Shown: in pieces, positions 16,701 through 23,614 of the stretch
Layout: the number at the start of each line of letters is the position of its first letter
Numbering within the stretch: the first letter of the stretch is position 1
Assembly (NCBI GenBank): GCA_964535025.1
Contig: CAZHRW010000075.1
Span: 1 to 38,405, forward strand
Origin: JAAYZK01 sp964535025
GTDB lineage: Bacteria; Planctomycetota; Phycisphaerae; SM23-33; FEN-1343
Length of the DNA stretch: 38,405 bases
Direction: 5' to 3'
The notes under the pieces: generated by a model
What the model was told of the DNA's origin: nothing
Databases searched by the model: none
What the model saw: only the letters and a program-made list of their open reading frames with translations
Program-made: the position numbers and the translations under genes

Positions 16701-18219
16701 CATTCACCGTCGGGATCATCCGCCCGAGGGCGTCGCGCTTCCGCGTGGCGCTGGTGATGACCGAGGACATCTGCTGCGCGTCGGCATGCTCGAGGCGGAA
16801 CACCCGCGAGCCGCTGCTTTCGGCGCGGGCGTCGTCGAGCTTCTCGATCAGCCGTTCGATCTCCGCGATCCGGTCAACCGGGGCCGAGACGATCAGGCGG
16901 TTGGTCGCGGCGTCGGCGGTGACGCGTGGCGTATCGGCCGTCGTCGTCGGGGTGCGACGGCGAAGGCGGGGATCGGCCGCCAGCCCCAGCGTCTCGTTGA
17001 TGGTCGCGGCCAGTTCGTCGGCATTGGCATGCTTGAGCTCGTAGATGCGAAACTCCCCGCCGGCGGCGCCGTCGGGCCGGTCGAGCCGCTCGATCATCCC
17101 CTCGGCCAGCTTCAACTTGGACGGCTCGCCCGAGATGACCAGGATGTTCGTGCGGTCGTCGTGGCTCGTGCGGATGATGTCGGCCGGATCGGGCGGCTGG
17201 GGGATGTTGCGACGGCGCTGCTGGTCGTAGACCATCCGCCGGGGTGCCGCGGCGGGACCCCAGAGGTTATCGATGACCTTGGCGACGTCGCTGGCCTTGG
17301 CGTATTTCAACTCCTTGATGCGCATCTGCGCATCCTCGGCGGTCTCCTCCGTGTCGACGAGCTTGAGAAACGCGCCGACCCGCCGGATGGTCGACAGCCG
17401 GTCGGTAATCAACAGCCCTTTGCTCTTCGGCAGCGGGGCAATGGAGCCGGACGAGCTGACCATCCGCACCACTAGGTCGCCGGCTTCCTTGGCGTCGAGG
17501 TACGTCAGCGGCAGCAGCACCGTCGCCCGCTGCTCGTCACGCAGGTGAGTGGTCTCGTCAAGCCCCGCTCGGATCGGCCAGGGCATCCCCGCCGTGTCGT
17601 CGAGGGTGACCAGCCGCAGGAACCGCCCATCCTCGATGAGGTGATAGTTGTGCATCCCCAGGAGGATGTTGATCGTGTCCATCGCCTCGGTCAGGGTGTA
17701 CGGCTCGCTGTCGAAGAACGTGATCGTCCCATCGACGTTGTAGTCGCCGATCAACGGCTTGCCGGCGGCCTGGCTGACCCGCCGGACCACCGAGGTGATC
17801 GGCACGTCTTGGTACTGCAGGTAGATGACCCGCTCGTCGGCGGCGGCGGGCCTGGCCGCCTCGACCGGCGGCGGGGTCGACGTAGGCATCGGTCCCGGTC
17901 GCGGTGTCGTCGGCCGCTCGGACGCCGTCGGCGCCGGCCGGGCCGTCGGCCGCTCGGGCGCCGGACGGACGGGGCGAACGACCGGGGGACGCCGCTCCGG
18001 CGGCATCTCGTCTGCGGGTTCGTCGTCGTCGCGACCGTTACGCTGGTTGGCGCGGGCGCGTTGAATCCGCTCCAATTCCCGCGCCTCTTCCTCCCAGTCC
18101 GGCTCGGGCGCCTGCTCCGACGCCTCCTGCGCCTGGGCGACCAGCGTCGTGCCGGCCTGCCAGACGGTGGCCAGGCAGATGATCACCAGGACGCTCACGG
18201 TCATGCGCTTCAACCACAT
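7765..18219 (-). CDS. gspD: Giant type II secretion-like secretin with 34 N-domain repeats
   Basis: The 3,484-residue protein starts at ATG 18219 after a GAGGAGAAG ribosome-binding site. Layout: signal peptide 1-30; charged and Pro/Arg-rich linker to 130; N0-like domain 131-208 (VIYLQYQDVPI to LRLVTL); 34 consecutive N1-type units from 232 to 3165; C-terminal secretin pore about 3166-3430 (VPLLGDLPLLGRLF and LMILTPQII are hallmark motifs); 55-residue tail. Ordinary GspD is about 650-750 residues with three N domains. Each unit follows hRhhxLxHADAxxLA, a variable loop, ADxRTNxLhV, then hhxLhxxLD. No frameshift or stop interrupts it, and codon use stays GC3-rich throughout. It is the outer-membrane channel of the operon and needs gspE-M products for its presumed function. 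Family assignment is certain; the function of the array is inference. Confidence 0.95.
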   Translation of the reverse strand: MWLKRMTVSVLVIICLATVWQAGTTLVAQAQEASEQAPEPDWEEEARELERIQRARANQRNGRDDDEPADEMPPERRPPVVRPVRPAPERPTARPAPTASERPTTPRPGPMPTSTPPPVEAARPAAADERVIYLQYQDVPITSVVRRVSQAAGKPLIGDYNVDGTITFFDSEPYTLTEAMDTINILLGMHNYHLIEDGRFLRLVTLDDTAGMPWPIRAGLDETTHLRDEQRATVLLPLTYLDAKEAGDLVVRMVSSSGSIAPLPKSKGLLITDRLSTIRRVGAFLKLVDTEETAEDAQMRIKELKYAKASDVAKVIDNLWGPAAAPRRMVYDQQRRRNIPQPPDPADIIRTSHDDRTNILVISGEPSKLKLAEGMIERLDRPDGAAGGEFRIYELKHANADELAATINETLGLAADPRLRRRTPTTTADTPRVTADAATNRLIVSAPVDRIAEIERLIEKLDDARAESSGSRVFRLEHADAQQMSSVITSATRKRDALGRMIPTVNVSADPTTNTLIVAGSAGDLDTAATLIEQLDVQSPTETLEVRVVHIDNGDVRILARSLSSVLAESTPGGGSRNRRLPPQLTGGRIRVEADPTSSTLIIAAPADEWPRIEKVLAGLEMATASSDTTTQLIPLAHASAEEMAATLRQVLGPVRRGGRAPSMPIQIAPSRQANALLVTASQEDIARVTELVGQLDVADAADAEAVTMIQLTAADANQVAATLKSMLPRAVRGGQQEVFVAADPTSNMVLLRGPAAERAQLEAMVADLDAATSGTARETRIHPLEHVSAAELAPMLTELYASSVDPRARGRRGVPSLTGADDHVTIAPAPGDRALVIDAPADKLEPIIQLILSLDVESGGSEPLLPRSYSLEVADAQELARSLGRLFAEQQQQQRGRRGIQAPTTTGGEPQPRFEAERASNTLLVAATAEQYVVIEELIASLEAGAELTEETKVFTLKYAEADELAELLRTMLEAETTSTNARGRRVPQLRLTDGPAVRVAAQASTHSLIVQGPPEKIALAAELIAQFDVADAGRRTVIEIVQLDNAQAASLAEAVTASLAAERASALRTRRNVRTPAGGSDRDTVTVTAEPNSNSVLIRGPAAEVPAVVEMIRRLDGSGNSTTPQLRTYQLEHTDAANVADQLGTLFRDMIKQVPAASAGRGRASSPQVPFSISADTRTNSLIVSTTEAYFTMFEELLNQLEQPVTTDREVHYIPLVNADAYDLADQLRMMFPEEGPSAPIIESDLFSNSLTIIAKDLDFRRMEPIIQEVDRVATVTVRVIPVSALKAHKLAEQLRRIYPQVSDGSMEVVEELPARNGREVTATAPARDGTIRPADDVHGQAPPPSADEPMRPPVLIAVDEVTNSLIVSGTTQDLDTVEDLITQLSMGAQNAEEEFRWFKIEQADPEAVAATLNALFNPTAQARARTQRPQQRQPSRGDDDEDDRTSSRQRQPQPQPPAPTPRIAVVADPRTRHIIVRAKPTELDMIEGIIGRLDQVSTVVTEVRTFPLKNTDATEVAENLQQLFRLSAMPSASRAGRSQPNLARAEMVRQMLEMDGPEGPVQVDASSMVAVTANRATNSLVVSAPAEAMAVIAGIVQELDQSAGESTRPVVRLYPVGGGDLNSLAETIQTIFADAAVARGPRGGRTLAQGQRTPVIVTADAAAGVLIVSASADQHELIATVLHDVQAAQAAAGEAVVRVYKIRHADATQVANAVQGTFDTSSTSTRRPGRRGSTPAAGAALRVTADTSSNSVVISATPDEHERIAAIITEMDTTPGGESLVRAIPLDHADAEATAQVLTRVFAPDARGRRSAGATVVIEGNRDSRTLLVRADNDTFERIRAMAEQLHAAGSQAAGVFILPLTRANAAQMAQRVSDLHNQQVASARRTGSTVEPIAVTADERANALVLACTAEQFEQVSQWVNQIEEMNPRRGEPRIIKLEHADPEEVEQAIRQLFGGSAPPRRGAGAGDDTLPFEMTVLPNQRQLLIEASDEDWEMIRQLVESLDTAAAATRPEMRLFVLEHANPTRVAQSLNQMFQRIARSGRAEDAVTITALEQTRSIVVAGSAERIEDAARLIEQLDTETVSPEVQFKIYPLEHARPSKVIGLLDTMLQEYRRANPDQPIGLVADEPTRSIVVTGRPKAFEEIEKILTALDVEPATPATEVRIIPLLKAEAEALADVLNEMLRPSSEGQVTPEARALQEQVRRLKVVGPDGRAVPELDLTRPIKINADPSGSGSNALILSSTPENVAALAAVVAIMDTVPISETVEVRIAHLEHADAASVVEVLQEIFAEGADQLAGRPGGPVAGRAEPATQPGRALVKPLNVSADARTNTLILSGAPDTLELAARVIKDLDQEASGVATEVRLFKLEHADAVRLAEVLEAVFAEDDGGDDPAAEGMRTHVTRLVRTLPDGEQLATQFPRTRAALTIQADEATNTLVIAARKDMMPLIADVIASMDIPGAGAMNGVRIFPLTHANAGTMATMLQDLFDRRYEAARTEDLERQKPIILPEPRTNCLLVVANESDSQVLTDLLARLDVKPVNPSVHLAVLALTHNDAGVVGPMIEDIFDARRDAMTPQGTEPAPQDQVNVEVDALNNALIISASSENLEMIRDLLAKVDVEPSAVEGIVRLYPLINADAQRIADLLEGLVSDGLYKPGLAAGGDSDLIEAREKVSIVADIRTNVLVVSASRENFAVIEKIIAQLDATDGYGLLGDVRLYTLDRADAETLADTLREFFASKRAAEEASGSSGRLLEVTIVSDGRTNTLLVAGGRECFAQIEAMIDRLDGDGEPRGEAPAVFPLHKGRAADVVESITQLYESQGGLEKIGLSISADERTNAVIVSGGAADVERIGQIVEKLDAGNVTHVMEIRVIPLRQADATELADLLDETLTSAPRAPGGDDATRQAMIQFIRTLPGGKEIISRALQEGVLVTPDARANALVVVAAADSMNLLTNLIEALDSVATPAAQIRVFRLVNADAAQMATVLSELFRLEGSDGDPKAASYTLTTADGTPGSASVTMDTAAKASLTVTVDTRTNRLLLGGSEQYVGMAAQVIEELDADPGLERVPVVYRLRNAKATDIEEAVRQWLDDERQRLIDAMGGDAGAVPRLLEQEVSVVAVTNTTTIGDSEIETSNTLLIAASQRYLDTILSMIDQLDQPQPQVHIGVIMAAVRLDESMELGIDWDLQMEFEWDTENLLNASTFLGTVGSSGFLDGGLNLAVTGGDVKFFLQALKSRGNLEVIARPTITAMDNHPAMINIVERVPYLTNMRITDSGGVINSVDYEEVGVILDVTPRISPDGFILMDVKPELSSQSGTSLDLGGGASSPIFSTRQASTTVSVRDGQSVVIGGLIDTQKDDIETKVPLLGDLPLLGRLFKRTTQEERRTEFLMILTPQIIRDETDAQRLTRREIDRTHLRPESLAPYNQALFGDGASRSDEDRLPANTPATLDGGVAPRSVRLPARRGEPQGPNVTVIGGER
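8725..17526 (-). repeat. Array of 34 secretin N-domain units within gspD
   Basis: Units begin at about residues 232, 297, 388, 469, 542, 627, 702, 774, 861, 948, 1035, 1122, 1208, 1278, 1392, 1501, 1608, 1693, 1780, 1854, 1933, 2013, 2088, 2162, 2268, 2362, 2466, 2546, 2628, 2716, 2796, 2869, 2970 and 3069. Lengths are 65 to 114 residues, averaging 86; the size variation comes from the central loop. Units are clearly homologous as protein but diverged as DNA, so I see an old, selected array and not a recent tandem expansion. The long acidic/Gln/Pro loop at about residues 1424-1463 is the most extreme insert. Confidence 0.9.
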
Positions 18220-18277
18220 GCAACTTCTCCTCATCAGTCCGGCCAGAGGGCCTCGGCGCACCGGGCCCTTACTTCCT

Positions 18278-19375
18278 TTAACCCGCCTCCGCCGCCGCGG
18301 TTCCGGCCGAATCGGCCGTCGTCCCGTCGGCCCGCAGGGCGTCGGGCAGGTCTTCTTGCTTCAAAACGCGTTTCTGGGCAAGGGTTTGGCCCAGTTCGAC
18401 CGCGTAGTAGCGGTTGTCGATCTTCAGGATCGCCCGGCTGGGGCTGAGCAGTTCCGGATCGCCCGGCGAAGGCATCGGCCGGTAGTCCACGCAGGTGATC
18501 GTCCCGTCGCCGAGCCGGTCGCCAACAAGATGCTCGGCCGTGTGACGGGTCCGGCTGTCGGTGACCAGGATCACCGCGTCGGCCAGGTCGCCCGACCACG
18601 TCGAGAGGCCCACGATCCGGTAATACTGATCGGTGGACGGCTGCGGGCGCGGCTGCGGGGTCGGGCGCGGCTGCGGAGTCGGTCGCGGCTGCGGCGGCGG
18701 GGGTTCGGCCACGAACGGCCGGAACAGGTCCCGCGAGGCGATCGCGTCGTAGGTCCGGCGCTCCGGATCGTCCAGCGGCGGGATCGATCGCGGCGGCATC
18801 GTCGGCTGCGTCGTCGCCGCGTCCTGGCCCGAGGGCGGCAGCAGTGCCAAAGTGGTATACCGCAGCACCAGTTCCATCCGCCCCGTTTGCAGGTCGGGCT
18901 TGAACCGAAGGGTCTCGATACGGTGCAGCACCGTTTCGGCCTGCAGCAGATACAGGAAATCCGTCACCGCCCGTAGCGGCCCGTTGACCGTGGCCGTCAG
19001 CCCCACCTGGAGAAAGCCGTGCTTGGCACCCTCGCGACCGATCGACTGCGGGCGGATGTCGAGCGTCTTGTCCTCGACGCCGGCCTCCAGGGCCAACTCG
19101 CTCAACCGGCGCAGCGCGGCTTCCTGGGTGGCGATGCCGTCCGGGTCATAGCCGCCCAGGTAGGTGCGGCCCAGGATGTCCTTGCGACGTTCCACAAACA
19201 GGGGCCTGCGGCCGGCCCTGCCCTCGAGTTCCGCCAGCGCGTCCCGCCGCTTGCGGATGCTCTCGCGCAGCTCGGCCCGCGGCTTGAGCACCAGGCCGCT
19301 CACCAGGCCATAGACGATAGCCAGGCCCATGACGCCGCCGATGGCGACCAGGAGGAGTTTTTCGCGTCGGTTCAT
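18278..19375 (-). CDS. GspM/PilO-like protein fused to a GspC/PilP-like domain
   Basis: The 365-residue protein has a short cytoplasmic N-terminus, one membrane helix (about 8-28), a coiled-coil and ferredoxin-like periplasmic region typical of PilO/GspM (30-180), then the segment YDAIASRDLFRPFV. A linker of three PQPRPT-type repeats (about 222-250) follows, and then a C-terminal domain of about 110 residues (YYRIVGLSTWSGDLADAVI onward) like the GspC homology region / PilP beta domain. That is two inner-membrane platform functions in one chain. Its ATG overlaps the stop of gspL in TGATG, so the two are translationally coupled. In this family class the GspC/PilP-like domain touches the secretin N0 domain, which fits its position just before gspD. 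GspM/PilO part confident; GspC/PilP part likely. Confidence 0.75.
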   Translation of the reverse strand: MNRREKLLLVAIGGVMGLAIVYGLVSGLVLKPRAELRESIRKRRDALAELEGRAGRRPLFVERRKDILGRTYLGGYDPDGIATQEAALRRLSELALEAGVEDKTLDIRPQSIGREGAKHGFLQVGLTATVNGPLRAVTDFLYLLQAETVLHRIETLRFKPDLQTGRMELVLRYTTLALLPPSGQDAATTQPTMPPRSIPPLDDPERRTYDAIASRDLFRPFVAEPPPPQPRPTPQPRPTPQPRPQPSTDQYYRIVGLSTWSGDLADAVILVTDSRTRHTAEHLVGDRLGDGTITCVDYRPMPSPGDPELLSPSRAILKIDNRYYAVELGQTLAQKRVLKQEDLPDALRADGTTADSAGTAAAEAG

Positions 19376-20967
19376 CAGCGGGCCCTCCTGCGACCGGCGT
19401 TGAGCCGCTGGGGCAGCAGCGTTGCCGACCCGTCGTTGTCGGGCCGTCCGGGCGACGCCCCCTCGGGCAGCGGCGGAGCCTTGGGCAGCACCTGCAGTTC
19501 CACGGTCGATTCGTACTCGTAGCCCAGTTGCAGCGGGTCCCGCCGCGTCGGCCCCATCCGCGTGGTCTCGAGGCGGTAGCCCCGGGTGGTGAACAGCCGG
19601 TTCCGCAGCTCCTCGATCACCTCACGATCCGTGGCGCAGACGGTAAAGTCGATCTTTCCGTCGTCGCGGGTGTTCAGCTCGTCCAGGTAGATCCGCCTGG
19701 CGTCGGGCAGGACGGCTGAGAGATAAACCAGGTGGCCCAGCCAGTCCACCGACGCGTCCTTCCACTGCTCGATCGCCCGGACGCTCGCGACGAGCTTCTC
19801 GGTCTTCTCTTCCGCCTTCTCGGCCTCGCGGACCTTCTGCGCGAGCCGCTGGTCCTCGGCCTTCAGGTCCTTCAGGTAGAGGTGCCGCCCGAAGCCGGCG
19901 CCGAACAGGACCAGGATGGCGATGATCGCCGCGGCAGCGACCTTGTCGCGCCGCCCGTCGTGTTGGACGATGGGGCGCTTGGGGTCCAGCAGATTGAATG
20001 CCTCCCTGTCGCCAATGTCGATCATCGCGGCGCCCAGCAGTGCCGCGTGGGCGGAGGCATCCGAGTCGGTCGCCAGGGACAAAGCTGCGGCGGGGTGGAA
20101 CCGTTCGCAGGGTGGCAGGTGCTCGGCCAGGGCGGCGGTCAGATCATCCTCCAGGCCGGTGTCGCCGGCGACGAGCACCCCGCCGAGCGTCTCGGCCCCA
20201 CCTTGGGTGGTCTGGTAGCTCTGCACGCTGAGGGTCGCCTCGCGCACGATCGCGGCCACGACGGCGCGGCGCTGCTCGGGCGAGGCGTCCTCAGCGGGCA
20301 GCGTCACAGGTGCTGAGCGGCTGAAGGCCATCCGGCCGTCGACGAACACGTCGATCTCGACGGCGCCGGCCGTCACGTTCACCACCGCGACCGGCTCGTC
20401 CGGCGCGGCGGCGACGCAGTGCCGAATGCAGCGCCCGATCGCCTCGCCCCGCAGTCCCAGTCGCAGCAACGGCGCGCCGGCGGCGGCGGCGACCTGCCGG
20501 TAGAACTCCACGGTCGACGCCCGGGCCGCGACCGCCAGCACGTTGACCGCGTCGGCGTCCGGCGCCTCCTCGTCGGCAACCATGTGCACCGTCCGTGCGT
20601 GGTCGACCACCGCCTCATCGGCCGCGAAGGGCAACTGGGACGGCACCATGTACTGGACCATCGAGGGGATCTCCGCCTCGGTGGTCCCCGCCGGCAGCGC
20701 GAGGGGCTTGAGGATGACCTCTCCGCGCGGCACGTTCATGACGAGGGCCGCCCCGGTGAGCCTCAGCGCGGCCAGTTCGGCGGCAATCGCCTCGCCGATC
20801 GCGCCCGCATCGGTCGGGTCGACCGCCTCGTCGAGCGGCGCCGAGCTTACCGCCAGGAACCGCGGCCCGCGCCGGGTCCGTCGGAACGCCGCCAGGCGAA
20901 GTCGTCCGGCGTCGAATTCCACCGCCACCACGAGGCGCGGTATGCCAAATATCGTTTTCCATCCCAT
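19375..20967 (-). CDS. gspL: GspL-like protein (PilM-PilN fusion)
   Basis: A 530-residue protein. The N-terminal 330 residues form an actin-like ATPase fold of the PilM/GspL type (VVAVEFDAGRLRLAA start, VAVVNVTAGAVEIDVF, GGVLVAGDTGLEDDL). A membrane helix at about 341-362 follows, then a charged coiled coil (DLKAEDQRLAQKVREAEKAE region) and a PilN-like periplasmic domain. It thus combines PilM and PilN as in GspL and would join the ATPase GspE to the inner-membrane platform. It begins 10 bases after gspK and ends overlapping the next gene. No strong ribosome-binding site is visible, consistent with translational coupling. Confidence 0.8.
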   Translation of the reverse strand: MGWKTIFGIPRLVVAVEFDAGRLRLAAFRRTRRGPRFLAVSSAPLDEAVDPTDAGAIGEAIAAELAALRLTGAALVMNVPRGEVILKPLALPAGTTEAEIPSMVQYMVPSQLPFAADEAVVDHARTVHMVADEEAPDADAVNVLAVAARASTVEFYRQVAAAAGAPLLRLGLRGEAIGRCIRHCVAAAPDEPVAVVNVTAGAVEIDVFVDGRMAFSRSAPVTLPAEDASPEQRRAVVAAIVREATLSVQSYQTTQGGAETLGGVLVAGDTGLEDDLTAALAEHLPPCERFHPAAALSLATDSDASAHAALLGAAMIDIGDREAFNLLDPKRPIVQHDGRRDKVAAAAIIAILVLFGAGFGRHLYLKDLKAEDQRLAQKVREAEKAEEKTEKLVASVRAIEQWKDASVDWLGHLVYLSAVLPDARRIYLDELNTRDDGKIDFTVCATDREVIEELRNRLFTTRGYRLETTRMGPTRRDPLQLGYEYESTVELQVLPKAPPLPEGASPGRPDNDGSATLLPQRLNAGRRRAR

Positions 20968-20977
20968 GGTCGTAGTC

Positions 20978-22501
20978 TCACAACCGATCCGGCGGCCCGG
21001 TCAGCGCGAACGGCGCGCCGAGTCGCGTGAGTCGGCGAAGGTGCATCATCTGCGGCCGACCTGAGGTCTGGTCGATCACCGCCTCCAGCACGCAGTATTG
21101 CCCCGAGGGGACCCCGTAGCCGACCACCTGCACGCGGTACTGGTAGCTCCGCGTGGTGAGGACCGGGGCGATCTGCTTGAACAGGTCCTCGTCGACGAGC
21201 CCTTCGGTCAGCAGCCAGGCGGGTGTGCGTTTCAGGTCGTCATCGAGCAGGTCGCGGGTTTCGACGATCCGTCGGGCGGTTTCGGTGCCCATGTCGCCGA
21301 CCAGCGCGAGCACCTCCACCGGCGCGGTGTTGACGTTGACCCGCCCGACGCGCTCGGACACCGTCGTCCGCTCCCGCCGTCGGGCGGGGCGCTCGACCTC
21401 GACGTCGCCGCCGGCGAAGGGGTCGAACCGGTCGACGCTCATGCCGCCGCCGTCGACGGGCGAACCGCCCAGCAGCGAGGCGAAATCGCCGGTGGGCACC
21501 GCGGTAAACCGGTCGAGGATGTCGGCGATCTCGTCGGGACCGATGCCCGATTCCTCGCCGTCGTAGGTCATGTTGAGCAGCTCGCTGGGGTCGGTGAACT
21601 CGTGGCCGTCCATCCGGTAACGGCCGATGAACACGAGCGTCTGATCGGGCAGTCCGGCCTCCTGCAGCGTCTCGGGATCGCTGTTGAGGTTGATCCGCGG
21701 GCCGCCGTCGCTGTCGACGTCAGGTTCGCGCGTAACGGTCGTCACCAGGCCCGCCAAACCACGATCGAGGACGCCGTCGGCGTTGTCGGGCGGGAAGGTG
21801 AGGTCTCCATCGTTTTCGTTGGGTTCCAGCAGGCCGTTGCGGTTGGCATCCTCGCCGTACACCAGCGGCGCGTCGAAACCCGGAACCAGCAGCAGTTCGC
21901 CCAGCGTCGCCAACTCGGCGTTGGCGATGAGGTACGGGATCTCCAGCCGGGCATACTGTTCGGCCTCGGCGCCCTGGGCCTCGGGCATGTCGTCGGGATC
22001 GACGTAATCGACCAGGGTGTCGACCAACTCGTCGGTCACGCCCGGCAGGCACAGCAGCGTGATGCGGTTGGCGCGGGGCCGGTTATTCACGTTGATCCGC
22101 GTCGCCTCATCGGTAACCCCGTAGCGGACATACTCGGGGTCGGCGTCGTTGTAGGCGTAGACGGTGAAGTACCACTGCTCGACACCGTCGTCGTAGACAA
22201 GCTGATCGCGGAACAGGTCTTCGTTGTCGCTGAGCATGGCCGGATCGTCGGCGAAGCTTTCCAGCGCCACCATCGCCCGCTGAATGCCGCTCATCGCCGC
22301 CAGGTACGCCTGGTGGCGCGTCGCGCCGGCCGTGGCGGCCTGGACGTCGGCCTGGACGCGGAACATCAGACTGACCGCCACCAGCGAGACCATCCCCAGC
22401 ACCACCAGCACCGCGTAGAGGATCAGCCCCGACCGGCAAGCGGCGGCGCAGCCTCGGCGCCGAAGACATGCCGTCGTCCGTGTCGGTCGGCAGTTGATCA
22501 T
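20978..22501 (-). CDS. gspK: GspK-type minor pseudopilin, enlarged
   Basis: A 507-residue protein, longer than the roughly 320 residues of typical GspK. The N-terminal hydrophobic helix (LILYAVLVVLGMVSLVAVSL) lacks the usual FTLLE but fits GspK, which has no Glu at +5. The body has helix-hairpin-helix-like segments (INVNNRP...LLCLPGV, VNVNTAPVEVLALVG) as in GspK. A dockerin/EF-hand-like loop DANRNGLLEPNE lies at about 217-230 and DNADGVLDRG follows, suggesting calcium binding. Its ATG overlaps the gspJ stop in ATGA. GspK caps the tip of the pseudopilus with GspI and GspJ in known systems. Confidence 0.85.
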   Translation of the reverse strand: MINCRPTRTTACLRRRGCAAACRSGLILYAVLVVLGMVSLVAVSLMFRVQADVQAATAGATRHQAYLAAMSGIQRAMVALESFADDPAMLSDNEDLFRDQLVYDDGVEQWYFTVYAYNDADPEYVRYGVTDEATRINVNNRPRANRITLLCLPGVTDELVDTLVDYVDPDDMPEAQGAEAEQYARLEIPYLIANAELATLGELLLVPGFDAPLVYGEDANRNGLLEPNENDGDLTFPPDNADGVLDRGLAGLVTTVTREPDVDSDGGPRINLNSDPETLQEAGLPDQTLVFIGRYRMDGHEFTDPSELLNMTYDGEESGIGPDEIADILDRFTAVPTGDFASLLGGSPVDGGGMSVDRFDPFAGGDVEVERPARRRERTTVSERVGRVNVNTAPVEVLALVGDMGTETARRIVETRDLLDDDLKRTPAWLLTEGLVDEDLFKQIAPVLTTRSYQYRVQVVGYGVPSGQYCVLEAVIDQTSGRPQMMHLRRLTRLGAPFALTGPPDRL

Positions 22502-23208
22502 TGCGCGTCGCTCCGACCGGCGGGCAGGTAAACGACCCGCCGGAACGTGTCGTAGCGGTCCAGGTAGTCTTCGACGTCCATGTCGTCGGGCAGGGCCTCC
22601 TGCCCGAGCGTGATCTCGACGGCCGGCGGCGCCGAAGTGCGGTTCCACTCGGTCACCCAGCCGTCGTCGGTGACGCCGCCGGCGTCCCGGCCCGACCAGT
22701 AGCGAAACCGGATGAACTTGATGCCGGCGGCCAGCAGCACCGACGACTGGAAGGCCGGCTCGTCGTCGTCCAACGGCAGCGGCGGGGCCGTCAGCGCCGT
22801 CCGCTCCAGGCCGTCGTTGACCAGGCTGCCGGTGTCGTCTTCGCTGATGCGGATGGCGTAGCTGACCAGGTGCACGTCGTGCACGGGCGGGACCGGATCC
22901 TCGGTCAGCCCCGGATCGGCCCACGCCGCCGGACCGGGCAGGACCGTGGTGTTGAACGTGATGGTGTCCGACAGCCACATCACGCGGTCTTCCATCATCG
23001 GGCGGTTGATGGCGGCGCTCAATTCGGCGGTAAGGCGATCCATCACCCCGCGGACGGTCCGCTGGAACCGCATGGATTCGCCGATCGCGTCGCGCGCGTC
23101 GGCCACGTACTGGTAGAAGCCGAAGGCCCCGGTGATAATGCCCAGCACCAGGCTGATCGCCAGGACGACCTCCAGCAGCGTGAATGCCTTGCGATTCGCG
23201 GTCTTCAT
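22498..23208 (-). CDS. gspJ: GspJ-type minor pseudopilin
   Basis: A 236-residue pseudopilin. The prepilin leader is MKTANRKA before FTLLEVVLAISLVLG, with Glu at +5 of the mature protein. The cleavage residue before Phe is Ala in place of the common Gly. The C-terminal region is beta-rich with a FIRFRYWSG motif typical of GspJ. It starts 7 bases after gspI and overlaps gspK by four bases. Expected to pack with GspI and GspK at the pseudopilus tip. Confidence 0.82.
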   Translation of the reverse strand: MKTANRKAFTLLEVVLAISLVLGIITGAFGFYQYVADARDAIGESMRFQRTVRGVMDRLTAELSAAINRPMMEDRVMWLSDTITFNTTVLPGPAAWADPGLTEDPVPPVHDVHLVSYAIRISEDDTGSLVNDGLERTALTAPPLPLDDDEPAFQSSVLLAAGIKFIRFRYWSGRDAGGVTDDGWVTEWNRTSAPPAVEITLGQEALPDDMDVEDYLDRYDTFRRVVYLPAGRSDAQ

Positions 23209-23215
23209 CGTGGGT

Positions 23216-23614
23216 CTACAGCGTTTCGTCGTCAGTGCCGGTCATCAGCCACGCCAGGCGGCTCCTGATGCCGGTGGGTTCGTGTCGGACGGTGCCCACC
23301 ACCCGCACCGTCCGGTCAATCTCGTCCAACGTCTCCACGTCCAGTTGCCACGTCCAGTCGGCGAGGGCCTCGTCCTCGTAGGCGACCGGGTCGGTTTGGG
23401 CCGGCTCGATCACCCCCAGCATGACCTCGCTTCGCAGCGTGACCGCCAGGTCGATCGTCCGCCCGCGCAGGTCCAGGCGGTTGGCCGACGCGTGACAGCG
23501 GGTCAACGCCCCGGCTACCGTCGTGACGGCGGCGACGAGCAGCGTCAACGACAGGACGACCTCCAGGAGAACGACCCCGGCCGTCCGTCGCGTTGTCCGG
23601 TGCGCCCGATTCAT
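23216..23614 (-). CDS. gspI: GspI-type minor pseudopilin
   Basis: A 132-residue pseudopilin, standard GspI size. The leader MNRAHRTTRRTAG precedes VVLLEVVLSLTLLVAAV; position +1 is Val, not Phe or Met, but the Gly before the cut and Glu at +5 are present. The start at 23614 overlaps the gspH stop in ATGA, which argues against the upstream methionine. The C-terminal half (WTWQLDVETLD) is like the GspI beta domain. Assigned from leader, size and gene order between gspH and gspJ. Confidence 0.8.
   Translation of the reverse strand: MNRAHRTTRRTAGVVLLEVVLSLTLLVAAVTTVAGALTRCHASANRLDLRGRTIDLAVTLRSEVMLGVIEPAQTDPVAYEDEALADWTWQLDVETLDEIDRTVRVVGTVRHEPTGIRSRLAWLMTGTDDETL

Noticed and set aside
8725..17526. 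A recent tandem DNA amplification or CRISPR-like array
   Set aside because: Units are similar only as protein, vary from 65 to 114 codons and have no constant spacer or near-identical DNA words, so it is an old coding repeat.
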